64,000 nt of DNA from CAYRXM01 sp964449465 (GCA_964449465.1 CAYVBK010000010.1:68566-132565); one strand, 5' to 3'; positions 34,224 through 43,667 are shown, numbered from the stretch's first letter. Notes: generated from the sequence alone by a model not told the origin. Translations and numbers: made by a program.

Positions 34224-35495
34224 CTACACTTGGGGAAATCGGTCGATTATAACGGCGCGCACCGGCACGGCTACCGTGTCGCCCCACCGAAATTCGGCGG
34301 GCAGCCTGGCAACCGCCTGGCGCGTTTCGGGATAGATAAATACTTCGCTGCCGACCTCGACCGAGCGGGCGTCCATCAAGGCCATGCCCACCTGCCCATC
34401 GCCGACCGACACACCGGTGGTCACGGTGCCGACCACACGGCCGCGTTTGTTCACCACCGGCTCGCCGTGCGCTCCGCCGCGAATGGCTCGCGCGCCCTTG
34501 TCGGTCACTTGAAAGCGGGCAATCTGCCGTCGCAGTTGATGGTGTGCCTCGCGGTAGGGCGTTTGGCCGATGAAAAAGGGCTTGTCGAGTTTGACATAGG
34601 TGGCAAACCCGGCTTCGGTGGGGCTGATGGACAGAGGGCCGGCCAACTCGTGGCCGTAGAGTGGCAGGCCGGCTTCGGTGCGCAGGCTGTCGCGGGCGGC
34701 CAGGCCGCACGGTTCCAGCCCCAATGGTCGGCCCTGCTCCAGCAGCAGCCGCCACAGCGACGCGGCCTGATCGGGATGGACGTACAACTCGAAACCGACC
34801 TTTTCGCCGGTATAGCCGGTGCGGGCGATCAGCAAGTCTATGCCGCTCAGGGTAGCGCGGGTGATATGGGTGCGCTTGAGTTGCGATAACCGTTGGCTCT
34901 GGGCGGTGTCGGCGGCGCAGGCCAGCAGAATGGACAGGGAGGCCGGGCCTTGCAGGGCAATGTCTACCCGCTGCTCGCTGCCGCCGGTTTTGTCGTGCAG
35001 GTTGCGCAGGCAGGCCGGCTGCTCGACGCAGCGGTCGGGCTGCTCTCGGTCAATGATCACCTCGCCTCGGTTGACGGCGTTGAGCCAGGCACAGTCTTGG
35101 GCAAAATTGGACGCATTGACCACCACCAAAAAATCATCTTCGGCCAGGCGATAGACCCACATGTCATCCAGGATGCGTCCGTCTATGTCGAGCATCGTGG
35201 AATAGCGTGAGCCGCCCGGTTTGATAGTCGAAATCAGGTTGGTGCAGACCAGGTCGAGGAATGTTGCTGCGTGTGGGCCACCGACGCCGATGGTGCCCAT
35301 GTGCGCTACATCAAACAGACCGGCGGCCTGGCGCACGGCGCGATGTTCCTGGCCGACGCTGCTGTACCATACCGGCATCTCCCATCCGGCAAAAGGGATC
35401 AGGCGGGCGGACAGGCCGACGTGTTCCTGGTAAAGCGGCGTTCTTTGGAGGGGAGGGTCAATGGGTTCACTCCAGGCAAATGTGGGTTTGGACAT
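34224..35495 (-). CDS. gcvT: Glycine cleavage system T protein (aminomethyltransferase)
   Basis: GcvT releases ammonia from lipoyl-bound aminomethyl and loads methylene onto tetrahydrofolate. The ATG at 35495 gives 423 residues (MSKPTFAWSE) after GGAGTGATAA. TPLYQEHVGLSARLIPFAGWEMPVWY, AVRQAAGLFDVAHMGTI, VNASNFAQD, RTGYTGEKVGFELY and GLAARDSLRTEAGLPLYGHEL are family blocks (shown as short pieces). The protein is longer than usual because of an insertion near residue 155-175. No gcvH or gcvP is nearby, so a GcvT-like folate enzyme acting on another substrate cannot be excluded. Confidence 0.88.
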   Translation of the reverse strand: MSKPTFAWSEPIDPPLQRTPLYQEHVGLSARLIPFAGWEMPVWYSSVGQEHRAVRQAAGLFDVAHMGTIGVGGPHAATFLDLVCTNLISTIKPGGSRYSTMLDIDGRILDDMWVYRLAEDDFLVVVNASNFAQDCAWLNAVNRGEVIIDREQPDRCVEQPACLRNLHDKTGGSEQRVDIALQGPASLSILLACAADTAQSQRLSQLKRTHITRATLSGIDLLIARTGYTGEKVGFELYVHPDQAASLWRLLLEQGRPLGLEPCGLAARDSLRTEAGLPLYGHELAGPLSISPTEAGFATYVKLDKPFFIGQTPYREAHHQLRRQIARFQVTDKGARAIRGGAHGEPVVNKRGRVVGTVTTGVSVGDGQVGMALMDARSVEVGSEVFIYPETRQAVARLPAEFRWGDTVAVPVRAVIIDRFPQV

Positions 35496-35569
35496 AGGGT
35501 TATCACTCCTTTGTGATCGGGAGGCCAATAGCGATTCGCCCGGCAGCTCGCCACGAGCCTGAACCATGG

Positions 35570-36313
35570 CTAAATGTCTATTTCAAAATCGGCCCCATCT
35601 GGCACGGCGATGGTGGGGGCGTTGAGCATGGCTTTGATGCTCAAAATGGCCTGACCGGCGGCCGTCTGCGCGGCGGTCTGTTTGTTGTGGCCGTGCCCTC
35701 GTCCATAGACTGTGCCGTTGATCGTCACGGCGATCTCGAATTCCTTGTTATGGTCGGGGCCGGTGGCGTTGACCGTCTGATAGCGGGGGGTGTGTCCCAG
35801 ATAGGCCTGGCTGAGTTCCTGGAGGATGCTTTTGGCGTCTTTGTGCGAATCGTCTACCAAAATGCGCTCCAATGCCGGCTCGACCAGCGGCATAACAAAC
35901 TCGCTGACCTGGGCCAGTCCTTGATCGAGGTATAATGCCCCGATCAGGGCCTCAAATGTGCCGCACAACACCGCGGCGCGGGTGCGTCCGCCGCAGTCCT
36001 CTTCGCCGTGACCGAGCAGGATGTGCTGCCCCAAGCCGATCTGGGCGGCAAAGGCGGCCAGGGCTTCGGTGCGCACCAGGGCGGCGCGCAGGCTGGTCAG
36101 GATGCCCTCGGCGCCGTTGGGAAAGCGATGATACAAATAGTCGCCGATCATAAAGCTCAAGACGGCGTCGCCCAAAAATTCCAGCCGTTCATTGTCGCCC
36201 AGCGAATAGTCTCGATTTTCGTTAAGATAAGAGCGATGCGTTAGCGCACGTTGAAGCAAACCGGGATCGCGAAAATGCAATCCCAATTCAGTCTGGATGT
36301 TTTCAATATCCAT
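35570..36313 (-). CDS. rnc: Ribonuclease III
   Basis: RNase III cuts double-stranded RNA during rRNA and mRNA processing. The start MDIENIQTELG at 36313 gives the usual 247 residues; the upstream frame is an unrelated low-complexity stretch. The signature NERLEFLGDAVLSFM is at about 42-56, with the second acidic site in GTFEALIGALYLD. The C-terminal dsRNA-binding domain has DAKSILQELSQ, PRYQTVNATGPDHNKEF and ending AAGQAIL. The Shine-Dalgarno is weak. Confidence 0.95.
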   Translation of the reverse strand: MDIENIQTELGLHFRDPGLLQRALTHRSYLNENRDYSLGDNERLEFLGDAVLSFMIGDYLYHRFPNGAEGILTSLRAALVRTEALAAFAAQIGLGQHILLGHGEEDCGGRTRAAVLCGTFEALIGALYLDQGLAQVSEFVMPLVEPALERILVDDSHKDAKSILQELSQAYLGHTPRYQTVNATGPDHNKEFEIAVTINGTVYGRGHGHNKQTAAQTAAGQAILSIKAMLNAPTIAVPDGADFEIDI

Positions 36314-36444
36314 ATTGGGTGAAAGGAACAAAGAAAAGGAAAGAAAATAGTGTTTCTTTGCTTTTCCTCGCTCCCCTCGATCTCCTTTCATCATTGACCT
36401 GGGATGGGCTGAATTATATCACAAACGAAAATTTTCTCCAAGAC

Positions 36445-36473
36445 TTGGGATTTCCTGGGGGTGATGGTATAAT
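36445..36473 (+). promoter_or_regulatory. Promoter for the membrane protein / methyltransferase pair
   Basis: TTGGGA (36445-36450), a 17-bp spacer and an extended -10 TGGTATAAT (TATAAT 36468-36473). The predicted transcript begins near 36480 and has a 90-nt leader with a strong hairpin. Confidence 0.6.
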
Positions 36474-36495
36474 AACTGCCGTGTGCGCCGTATAT

Positions 36496-36540
36496 AGGGG
36501 TGTGGCACGCGGGTGTGGCACGTCCAGGTGCCACACCCCT
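36496..36540 (+). repeat. Leader palindrome with two competing left arms
   Basis: GTGCCACACCCCT (36528-36540) can pair with AGGGGTGTGGCAC (36496-36508, 13 bp) or with GGGTGTGGCAC (36511-36521, 11 bp, loop GTCCAG). Only one can form at a time. It sits between a promoter and the GTG at 36572. It may be a REP element or a regulatory leader, and no T-run follows. Confidence 0.6.
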
Positions 36541-36571
36541 CTATGTTTCTATCCTATGAATTGGAGACCGT

Positions 36572-37498
36572 GTGTCTGATTCGTCTGTTCCATCCCCAAT
36601 TGGTCGAACGATGACCTTGATGCTGTGGCCGACCCGTGTGCGCGTGGCCTGGGGGCCGGCCTGGGCGGTGCTGTGTGGCGCCCTGGCGGTGGGGTCGCTG
36701 TGGCGGTTGGAGCAGTGGTGGCAGGCCGACAGGCTTTTGGCTCTGTTGTTGACACTGTTGTTGGCCGAGGTGCTGTGGAGTTCGTGGCGGGGCATTTTGG
36801 TGGATATGCGCTGGGCCGACCTGCTGGCGGCGCATCCGCTGCCGGAACATGGGTACCCGGTGCTTGTGCCGCCTTTTACCACACCCTGGTCGCTGTTGGG
36901 ACGACTGCTGGGTGATTGGGCGCGGCGACGTCGCTGGGCCGATCAAGCCCTGTCGCCGGAGCAACGCGGGGCGTGGATGGCTCTGCCGGTTTTGCCACCG
37001 TTGATTGTGGTGGTGTCGGCGCTGGGCGGGCCGGCGACGTTTTTGTTGTCGCTGGCGGCTCTGTCGCTGGCCGTGCTGGAATGGCGGTTGGGACGCGGGA
37101 ATCGCTCCTGTCCTGGCCTGCAAGCTGCCCTGGAGATCGGCTTGAGCTGGCTGGCCGGACACCTGGTTTTTGCGCCGCTCACGGTCGAGTCGCTGGTGCT
37201 GGCCTGCGGTTATGCCGTTGCCTATCAAGGCGCGCTGATGCTGCTGCAAGGCTCTTACAGCCGATGGCCGGTCTGGATGTATGGCGGGCAGGCGGTGGCG
37301 ATGGGGCTGCTGGTGCTGCTCAGGCGGCCGGCGGCGGCTTTGGCCGTGGGGCTGTTGATGGCGCCGCAAATGTTGTTGTTGGACGATGGGTATGACCGGG
37401 TTGGGTTGCTGCGACGAGCGGCCCCGTTTGTGGCCGCGGCGATGGGCGTCGCGGCGATGGGCGTCGCCGCCTGGTCGGTTGCGACAGGAGCAGTGTGA
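36572..37498 (+). CDS. Polytopic membrane protein, unknown function
   Basis: A GTG start gives 308 residues. About eight hydrophobic segments are visible, for example AWAVLCGALAVGSLW, LLALLLTLLLAEVLW, ALPVLPPLIVVVSALGG, FLLSLAALSLAVL and MGLLVLLRRPAAALAVGLLM. A basic cytoplasmic loop GDWARRRRWADQ lies near residue 113. No family is recognised. The stop is 1 nt before the methyltransferase start, so the two genes are expressed together. Confidence 0.75.
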   Translation: MSDSSVPSPIGRTMTLMLWPTRVRVAWGPAWAVLCGALAVGSLWRLEQWWQADRLLALLLTLLLAEVLWSSWRGILVDMRWADLLAAHPLPEHGYPVLVPPFTTPWSLLGRLLGDWARRRRWADQALSPEQRGAWMALPVLPPLIVVVSALGGPATFLLSLAALSLAVLEWRLGRGNRSCPGLQAALEIGLSWLAGHLVFAPLTVESLVLACGYAVAYQGALMLLQGSYSRWPVWMYGGQAVAMGLLVLLRRPAAALAVGLLMAPQMLLLDDGYDRVGLLRRAAPFVAAAMGVAAMGVAAWSVATGAV

Positions 37499-37499
37499 T

Positions 37500-38252
37500 A
37501 TGGGTTGGTGGTGGCTGGGTATCGGGGTGGGGCTGGCGGCGTTGGGCGGGTTGGCCTATTGGGCGTTTATCATCACCGAGGGGGCCTATCTGGGGGCGCG
37601 GGTGGTGGCATGGACGTATGATCTGACCGCTCACAAGTATGATCAGATCAAGCAATTCAACCCAGAGCACGACGCCTGGCTGATTTCGGGGCCGCTGGTG
37701 AACAAGCTCAACCCGGTGCGTCGCCCTTTGGTGCTGGATGTGGCGACCGGCACCGGGCGGCTGCCTCTGTCCTTGTTGAGCCGGCCGCCTTTTCAGGGGC
37801 ATGTTGTCGGCCTGGACCTGTCGCGGCGGATGTTGGAGCATGCCCGCGTCAATCTGATCGCGTTTGAGGATCGTTGCACTCTGGTGCATCACGATGCGCA
37901 GCATTTGCCCTTTGCCGACGAGACTTTTGATGCGGTGTGTTGCCTGGAAGCGCTCGAGTTTATGCCGTCGCCGCACAAGGTGCTGACCGAGATGGCGCGG
38001 GTGCTGCGGCCGGGCGGCATTTTCCTGGTCACCAATCGGGTCAACTGGGAAAGCCGGTTGATGCCGGGCAAGGCTTTTGCCAAACCGCGTTTTCGGGCCA
38101 TGTTGCAGGGTTTGGGGCTGGAGCGGGTCGAGTTTCGGCTGTGGCAGGTCTATTATGACCTGATCTTTGCCCGCAAGAGCGGCATTTCTCTGCCGGAAGG
38201 TCAACTGCCGGAACAAGCGCAGGCACATTTGGACCCGCGCTGGATCGTTTGA
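37500..38252 (+). CDS. Membrane-anchored SAM-dependent methyltransferase (class I)
   Basis: The ATG at 37500 follows the upstream stop directly; the protein has 250 residues. An N-terminal helix (WLGIGVGLAALGGLAYWAFII) anchors it. The Methyltransf_11 core begins with the SAM loop VLDVATGTGRLPL (about 78-90), then VVGLDLSRRMLEHAR, DAQHLPFADETFDAVCC and VLTEMARVLRPGGIFLV (in pieces). This pattern is typical of small-molecule methyltransferases such as UbiE/MenG-like enzymes. A membrane substrate, perhaps a lipid or quinone, is suggested by the anchor and the partner membrane protein. Confidence 0.88.
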   Translation: MGWWWLGIGVGLAALGGLAYWAFIITEGAYLGARVVAWTYDLTAHKYDQIKQFNPEHDAWLISGPLVNKLNPVRRPLVLDVATGTGRLPLSLLSRPPFQGHVVGLDLSRRMLEHARVNLIAFEDRCTLVHHDAQHLPFADETFDAVCCLEALEFMPSPHKVLTEMARVLRPGGIFLVTNRVNWESRLMPGKAFAKPRFRAMLQGLGLERVEFRLWQVYYDLIFARKSGISLPEGQLPEQAQAHLDPRWIV

Positions 38253-38261
38253 GGGATACAA

Positions 38262-38310
38262 AAACAGAAACGCCACTCGGTGGGGGGGGAGCCGAATGAC
38301 GTTTCTGTTT
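38262..38310. repeat. Inverted repeat after the methyltransferase gene
   Basis: A perfect 11-bp inverted repeat AAACAGAAACG (38262-38272) / CGTTTCTGTTT (38300-38310) with a G-rich loop. No uninterrupted T-run follows, so it may be a weak terminator or a small repeat element. Confidence 0.55.
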
Positions 38311-38402
38311 ACGCTTTGATTGTATCATGCCATTGCCCCAATGCAGGTTACAAACGTGTCAATGTTGTGTGACCAAAACGTAATGTGAGGATGTTCGACA
38401 CA

Positions 38403-38933
38403 ATGTCCGAGCCGGAACTGCCTGTTGTGATTCTTTACTTCAAGCCGACCGACCCTTATTCGCTGGCGGCGCGCGATTTTCTGTCTCGTCGCCGTGCCGG
38501 GCTGACGGTTTATGATGTGTCCGAAGATGTGCGGGCCTGGGATGAGATGGTGCGCCTCAGCGGGCAGTATAGCGTGCCGGTGGTGGTCATTGAGGGACAG
38601 GTGTTGGTGGGGTTTGATCGCGAGCAGATTGCCCGTCTGCTGCCGCATGAAAAGCCGCCGCTGCGCCTGGGCGTGTCTATTGCCAGCGTTCAGCCGGCGG
38701 CCAATCGCCCGGGCGGCGCATACATCGGGCAGGTGGGCGGTGGCTCTTTGGCTGAGCGGGCCGGTATTCGCCCCGGCGATGTGCTGATTGAGATGGCACA
38801 GCGACCGGTGCGCAGTGCGGCCGATGTGCATGCGATCATGGCCGAGGCTCGTGCGGGCGATCAGGTGTCGGTGACGCTGTGGCGGGCCGGCCGCACCCTG
38901 CGCCTGTCATTGCGCCTGCGTCCGAATGGGTGA
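38403..38933 (+). CDS. Glutaredoxin-like domain lacking its cysteines, fused to a PDZ domain
   Basis: MSEPELP at 38403 is taken as start with GAGG 12 nt upstream; ATG 38391 and GTG 38385 are alternatives. The protein has 176 residues. The first 80 residues follow the glutaredoxin pattern (VVILYFKPTDPYSLAARDFLSR, YSVPVVVIEGQVLVGFD), but the CPYC active site reads DPYS, so both redox cysteines are lost. Residues about 95-175 are a PDZ domain (GAYIGQVGGGSLAERAGIRPGDVLIEM in two blocks, ADVHAIM). It probably binds peptides or partners rather than reducing disulfides. It converges on gyrA. Confidence 0.82.
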   Translation: MSEPELPVVILYFKPTDPYSLAARDFLSRRRAGLTVYDVSEDVRAWDEMVRLSGQYSVPVVVIEGQVLVGFDREQIARLLPHEKPPLRLGVSIASVQPAANRPGGAYIGQVGGGSLAERAGIRPGDVLIEMAQRPVRSAADVHAIMAEARAGDQVSVTLWRAGRTLRLSLRLRPNG

Positions 38934-38936
38934 TGT

Positions 38937-41486
38937 TTATTCCCATACCACGATTTCGTGGGGTTGCGCCAGTTCGATCAATTTTTTGCCTCGCCCGGTG
39001 CGGCTTTCCAGAGGAATGTCGTTGACAGCGACGCGCTGACGTTTGCCGTCGGCCGACAGCACGTCTACCGCTGTGGGTTTGAGGCAGAGCGCGGCCGATA
39101 CCAGGATGCCGCCGGCGGCTGACGCACCCAACCCGCGCGTTCCTTTGCCTCCTCGTCCCTGCAAGGGGAATTCTTCCAGTGATACCATCTTGAGCGAACC
39201 TTTGTCGGTGAGCAGCAACACAGCTCGTCCTTTCGGGTCGGAGCAGACTGCGCCGCCCACCACCCGATCCTCTTCTTCCAGCTTGATGCCGGCTACACCG
39301 CGCGCCGAGGGCGTTTGCTGGCTGCCGATTTCGGCCACCTGGGTGCGCAGCACCTGCGAGCGGGTGACGAACACGGCCTGCCCCGTTTCGGCGCAGACCC
39401 CACTCCAGACCACCCGGTCGTTTTCGTTCAGGCCGATCATCTCGCTCCAGGCTGCCGGAGACAGGCTTTCCAGCAGGGGGCGCAGTTCGGCGCGTTTGAC
39501 TTTGCCTTCGGCCGTGCCGAGAACCAGGTATAGGGGCGGCTCGGCGGCGGCGGCGGGCAGCGTGCCGGCATAGACCACCGTTTCGTCGCTGCTCAAGCCC
39601 AGGCTGCTCCAGGTGGCCTCGGTGGGCACTTGCGCCGGCGTGCCTATCCACAATCGCCCGCGACTGGACACCCAAAACACCCGGTCGGTGGGCGCGGCGC
39701 GCACGGCTATGCGGTGGGCGGTCACCGCCCGGCTCGACGCGCCGGCTTTGACGCGGTATGTATAGGCCGATTCGTCGCAGCGGACGACTCCGGCGGTGGT
39801 GAGGGCGATCATTTGCGGTTGAGTAGGCGTGTCCAGAGCCGATTGGGTGATGATGGTCTGGCCTTCGCCGGGCGCGGCGTTGACGATGGTGGTGCGGCGC
39901 GGAGTGGCGTATTTTTTCTTGATGTCGAGCGTCTCGTCGCGGATCACAGCCAGTTGGCGGGCTTCTGACTCGAGCAGTTCTTGCAGGTATTGGATGCGTT
40001 CCTTGAGTTCTTGTTCTTCTTCTTTGAGTTTGGTGCGCTCCATCGCGGCCAGGCGGCGCAACTGCATGTCGAGGATGGCCGTGGCCTGGACCTCACTCAG
40101 GCTAAATTTGCGCCGCAGGTTCTCGCGAGCCGTGTCGGCGGTGCGGCTGCGGCGAATGGTGTCAATGACCTCGTCAATGTGGTCGAGGGCGATCAGCAGG
40201 CCTTGCACAATGTGCAGCCGTGCCTGGCGACGGGCCAACTCGTAGCGGCTGCGTCGCTGGATGACCTCCAGGCGGTGCAAGACAAATTGCTCCAAAATCT
40301 CTTTGAGGCTCAGCACGCGCGGCTCGACCAGCCGTCCCTGATCGCTGTGACGCGGGGTCAGCACCATATTGTTGACGCCAAAGGTGGAGCGCAGGGCCGA
40401 GCGACGCACCAGCATATCCAGCACATCGTTGGCGTCGGCCTGACGCGACACCTGTACCACGATGCGCATGCCGTCGCGGTCGCTCTCGTCCACAATGTCG
40501 GTCACGCCGGTGATCTTGGATTCGCGGGCCTCGCTGGCGATGCGTTGAATGATGGTGGATTTTTGCAGTCCATAAGGGATTTCGGTGATCACAATGCGGT
40601 CGCTGCGACCATCGCCTTTTTCCACGTCCATGCGCGCCTGGCAAACCAGACCTGCGCTGCCCGTCTCATAGGCGGTGCGAATGGCGTCACTGCGCACCTC
40701 GGCACCGTCTAGGCGATCAAGACGATAGCGGAACACCAGGCCGCCGGTGGGAAAGTCGGGGCCGGGGATGGCCTTGAGCAGGTCGTCTACGGTGATGTGC
40801 TGTCGCTGTGTCCACCGTTCGCACATCAGAGTCACGCCGTCACAGACTTCGCCGAGATTGTGTGGCGGCAGGTTGGCGGCAAAGCCGACAGCGATGCCCG
40901 ATGATCCGTTGACCAGGATGTTGGGGAACGCCGCCGGCAACACGGTGGGTTCGCGCAGTGAGTTGTCAAAGTTGTCTTGCCAGTTGACCGTGTCCATATC
41001 TATGTCGCGCAACAGTTCGCTGCCGAGTTGCGACAGACGCACTTCGGTATAGCGCATGGCTGCGGGGGCGTCGCCGTCAATCGAGCCAAAGTTGCCCTGT
41101 CCGTCTACCAACACCTGGCGCAGGGAAAAATCTTGGGCCATGCGCGCCAGGGCGTCATAGACCGATTGATCGCCGTGAGGGTGATACTTGCCCAGCACTT
41201 CGCCGACCACGCGGGCGCTTTTGCGGTGTTGGGTGGTGGGCCACAGGCTCATTTCGCCCATCGCATAGATGATCCGCCGCTGCACCGGTTTAAAGCCGTC
41301 GCGCACATCGGCGATGGCACGGTCGAGCAGGGTATAGTGGGCATATTCGCGATAGGCATAGCCCAACTCATCGGCCAACTCGATGGTCTTGTGAACGGCC
41401 GGTTTGAGTTGAAACAAATCGAGAGCCGGCTGACCGGCCTGGCGGGTGCGCCGTGCAGATGCAGTGGCATTGTTTTGTTTTGCCAT
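38937..41486 (-). CDS. gyrA: DNA gyrase/topoisomerase IV subunit A (GyrA type)
   Basis: This 849-residue subunit cuts and rejoins DNA. The catalytic Tyr is in AAMRYTEVRLS. QRRIIYAMGEM, YHPHGDQSVYDALARMAQ and the PGPDFPTGG loop are family blocks. The C-terminal half is a beta-pinwheel with a GyrA-box-like QGRGGKG, which differs from QRRGGKG at one position and favours gyrase over topoisomerase IV. An AAGGACA site precedes the start. It lies 34 nt downstream of the B subunit gene, as expected for an operon. No recF/dnaN context is present, so a second topoisomerase pair in the genome is possible. Confidence 0.92.
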   Translation of the reverse strand: MAKQNNATASARRTRQAGQPALDLFQLKPAVHKTIELADELGYAYREYAHYTLLDRAIADVRDGFKPVQRRIIYAMGEMSLWPTTQHRKSARVVGEVLGKYHPHGDQSVYDALARMAQDFSLRQVLVDGQGNFGSIDGDAPAAMRYTEVRLSQLGSELLRDIDMDTVNWQDNFDNSLREPTVLPAAFPNILVNGSSGIAVGFAANLPPHNLGEVCDGVTLMCERWTQRQHITVDDLLKAIPGPDFPTGGLVFRYRLDRLDGAEVRSDAIRTAYETGSAGLVCQARMDVEKGDGRSDRIVITEIPYGLQKSTIIQRIASEARESKITGVTDIVDESDRDGMRIVVQVSRQADANDVLDMLVRRSALRSTFGVNNMVLTPRHSDQGRLVEPRVLSLKEILEQFVLHRLEVIQRRSRYELARRQARLHIVQGLLIALDHIDEVIDTIRRSRTADTARENLRRKFSLSEVQATAILDMQLRRLAAMERTKLKEEEQELKERIQYLQELLESEARQLAVIRDETLDIKKKYATPRRTTIVNAAPGEGQTIITQSALDTPTQPQMIALTTAGVVRCDESAYTYRVKAGASSRAVTAHRIAVRAAPTDRVFWVSSRGRLWIGTPAQVPTEATWSSLGLSSDETVVYAGTLPAAAAEPPLYLVLGTAEGKVKRAELRPLLESLSPAAWSEMIGLNENDRVVWSGVCAETGQAVFVTRSQVLRTQVAEIGSQQTPSARGVAGIKLEEEDRVVGGAVCSDPKGRAVLLLTDKGSLKMVSLEEFPLQGRGGKGTRGLGASAAGGILVSAALCLKPTAVDVLSADGKRQRVAVNDIPLESRTGRGKKLIELAQPHEIVVWE

Positions 41487-41520
41487 TTTCTGTCCTTGTC
41501 TGGCTCGATGGCGCCAAATT

Positions 41521-43629
41521 TTAGCTGTGCGAGCCGTTGCCGTTAATGATTTCCAGCGTCTCCCATGTGTCCAGCACCCATTTGCGGCGCGGGGCCACTT
41601 CGCTGCCCATCAGCCGCGTCATCAGGGTGTGGGCGCGATGGGCGTCGTCTACCGTTACCTGGATGTGATAGGGGTTGAGGATGCTGGGGTGCGGCTGGCC
41701 GTTCTCGTCCAATTCCTGGCCGGGGGCCAGGGCGGTTTTGGCCATTTCTTCCGCGCTCATTTCGCCCAGCCCTTTGAAGCGGCTGATGCGCACGCCATCG
41801 CTGCCGCCCCATTGCGCCAGCACGGCGTCGCGCTCCTGGTCGTTGAGGACATAGCGCACTTCGCTGCCTTTGGCCAGCTTGTACAGGGGGGCGCGGGCCA
41901 GGTAGAGCCGCCCGGCTTCAACCAGCGGGCGCATATGCCGATAGAAAAAGGTGAGCAGCAGCGATGAGATGTGCCCGCCGTCCACGTCGGCGTCCACAAA
42001 AATGACCACGCGATGGTAGCGCATGTCGTCCAGGTTGAAATCTGGGCCGATGCCGGCGCCTACTGCCGCGACAATGGCCTTGATCTCTTCGCTGCTAAGG
42101 ATTTTGGTCATTTTGACCCGCTCGGTGTTGAGGATTTTGCCGCGCAAGGGTAGGATGGCGTGCAGAGCGCGGCTGCGGCCCTGCTTGGCCGAGCCGCCGG
42201 CGCTGTCGCCTTCGACCAGATAGAGGCCGGTGTAGCGGGGGTCTTTGCTGCTGACATCGGCCAGTTTGCCGGGCAATACATCAATTTCCATCATGGCCGA
42301 GCGGCGGGCGACCAGTTTGCGCGCCTGCGCGGTGGCTTTGCGCTCGCCGGCTGCCGCCGAACACAACTCGACCAGGGCATCGCCCAATTTGGGCCGTTTT
42401 TCAAAGAGTTTCATCAACTCGTTATAAATCAGCGAGTATATGCCCGGTCGAATGGGCGAGGCCAGCTCGTCTTTGGTCTGGCTGGTGAACTGGGGTTCGG
42501 GCACCAGCACCGACACGGCCAGGGTGAGGCCAAACGCGGCGTCTTCGCCGTCAATTTTTTCGTCTTTGAGGGTTTTGCGTCGCTGGCCCCACTGATTGAG
42601 GGCGGCGGTAAAGGCCTGTCGCGCTCCCGACACGTGCGCGCCGCCCAACCGGGTCATCACCGTGTTGACAAAGCTGACCGTTTCGCCGTTGGGGTCGTCG
42701 GTGTATTGAAAGGCTACCGCGACCTGGACGGTGCGCGGCGGTTCAGGCTCGCCGGATGTTTTGGCCGCTCCGCCTTCCAGATCGAAAGAGCCTTCCAGCA
42801 GCAGCGGGGCATTGTTTTCACCTACCGGCTGTCGGTCTTCGTTCAAATAGGCCACCAGGCCGGTCAGCCCGGTGTAGGATTTGTGTTTGCCGCTGAAAAC
42901 CAGTTTTTCCGGCTTTTTGCCGCGCAGGTCGTTGAGGGTGATGGTTGCCGGAATGAGAAATGAGGTCATGCGCAGGCGGCCGGCCAGCATGCGGGCGTCA
43001 AATTCGGTGGCTTCGAGGATGGTCTCATCGGGCCAGAATTGCACCCGCGTGCCGGTGGACAGGGATCGGTCGGCGCGTTTGCGCACGTCGGTGGGCAGTT
43101 TGCCGTATTCGGTGTGCCGTTCGTCCAAGGCGATCAACACCTCGTCCTGGTGTGGGTCTAGCAACTGCACCGGCGTCTGCGGCGTGCCCATAGCATGCTC
43201 CTGCCGAAAACGCAGGCCGTGACGCTGCACGGTGACGATCAGTCGCCGCGACAGGGCGTTGGTGCCTTTGACGCCCACGCCGTGCAGGCCGCCGGAGGCC
43301 TTGTAGGCCCCGCCGCCAAACTTGCCGCCGCTGTGCAGCACCGTGTAGACCACCTCCAAGGCCGATTTTTCCTGATCGGGCTTCCACCAGGGGGGAATGC
43401 CCGAGCCGTTGTCTATGACCTCGGCGCTGCCGTCGGCGTGCAGGTTGATGGTGATCTCGGTGCAGACGCCGGCCAGGGCCTCATCTACGGCATTATCCAC
43501 CAGTTCGTAGACCAGGTGATGCAGGGCGCGTGCATCGGTGCCGCCGACGTACATGCCCGGTCGTCGGCGGATGGCTTCCAGTCCCTCGAGTACCTGAATT
43601 TGCTCTGAATCATACTGTCGCTGGCTCAT
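41521..43629 (-). CDS. gyrB: DNA gyrase/topoisomerase IV subunit B
   Basis: The 702-residue ATPase subunit has the GHKL domain (YELVDNAVDEALAG, DNGSGIPP, KASGGLHGVGVKGTNALS) and the Toprim domain (EGDSAGGSAKQGRSR and the metal motif DADVDGGHI). The C-terminal end is RFKGLGEMSAEEM followed by a GyrB tail. IPLRGKILN-like LPLRGKILNTERV is conserved. It pairs with the A subunit downstream. A minus-strand promoter lies 40 nt upstream. The middle domain has some 20-residue insertions (QPVGENNAPLLLEGSFDLEG area) not seen in short homologues. Confidence 0.92.
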   Translation of the reverse strand: MSQRQYDSEQIQVLEGLEAIRRRPGMYVGGTDARALHHLVYELVDNAVDEALAGVCTEITINLHADGSAEVIDNGSGIPPWWKPDQEKSALEVVYTVLHSGGKFGGGAYKASGGLHGVGVKGTNALSRRLIVTVQRHGLRFRQEHAMGTPQTPVQLLDPHQDEVLIALDERHTEYGKLPTDVRKRADRSLSTGTRVQFWPDETILEATEFDARMLAGRLRMTSFLIPATITLNDLRGKKPEKLVFSGKHKSYTGLTGLVAYLNEDRQPVGENNAPLLLEGSFDLEGGAAKTSGEPEPPRTVQVAVAFQYTDDPNGETVSFVNTVMTRLGGAHVSGARQAFTAALNQWGQRRKTLKDEKIDGEDAAFGLTLAVSVLVPEPQFTSQTKDELASPIRPGIYSLIYNELMKLFEKRPKLGDALVELCSAAAGERKATAQARKLVARRSAMMEIDVLPGKLADVSSKDPRYTGLYLVEGDSAGGSAKQGRSRALHAILPLRGKILNTERVKMTKILSSEEIKAIVAAVGAGIGPDFNLDDMRYHRVVIFVDADVDGGHISSLLLTFFYRHMRPLVEAGRLYLARAPLYKLAKGSEVRYVLNDQERDAVLAQWGGSDGVRISRFKGLGEMSAEEMAKTALAPGQELDENGQPHPSILNPYHIQVTVDDAHRAHTLMTRLMGSEVAPRRKWVLDTWETLEIINGNGSHS

Positions 43630-43667
43630 CTGTCATGGTTCCATTTCTTGTGATGGGGTTTGGCTCT

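Noticed and set aside
38262..38310. Rho-independent terminator after the methyltransferase gene
   Set aside because: The stem is good but the following bases are TTTACGCTTTG with no continuous T-run, so it is listed as a repeat.
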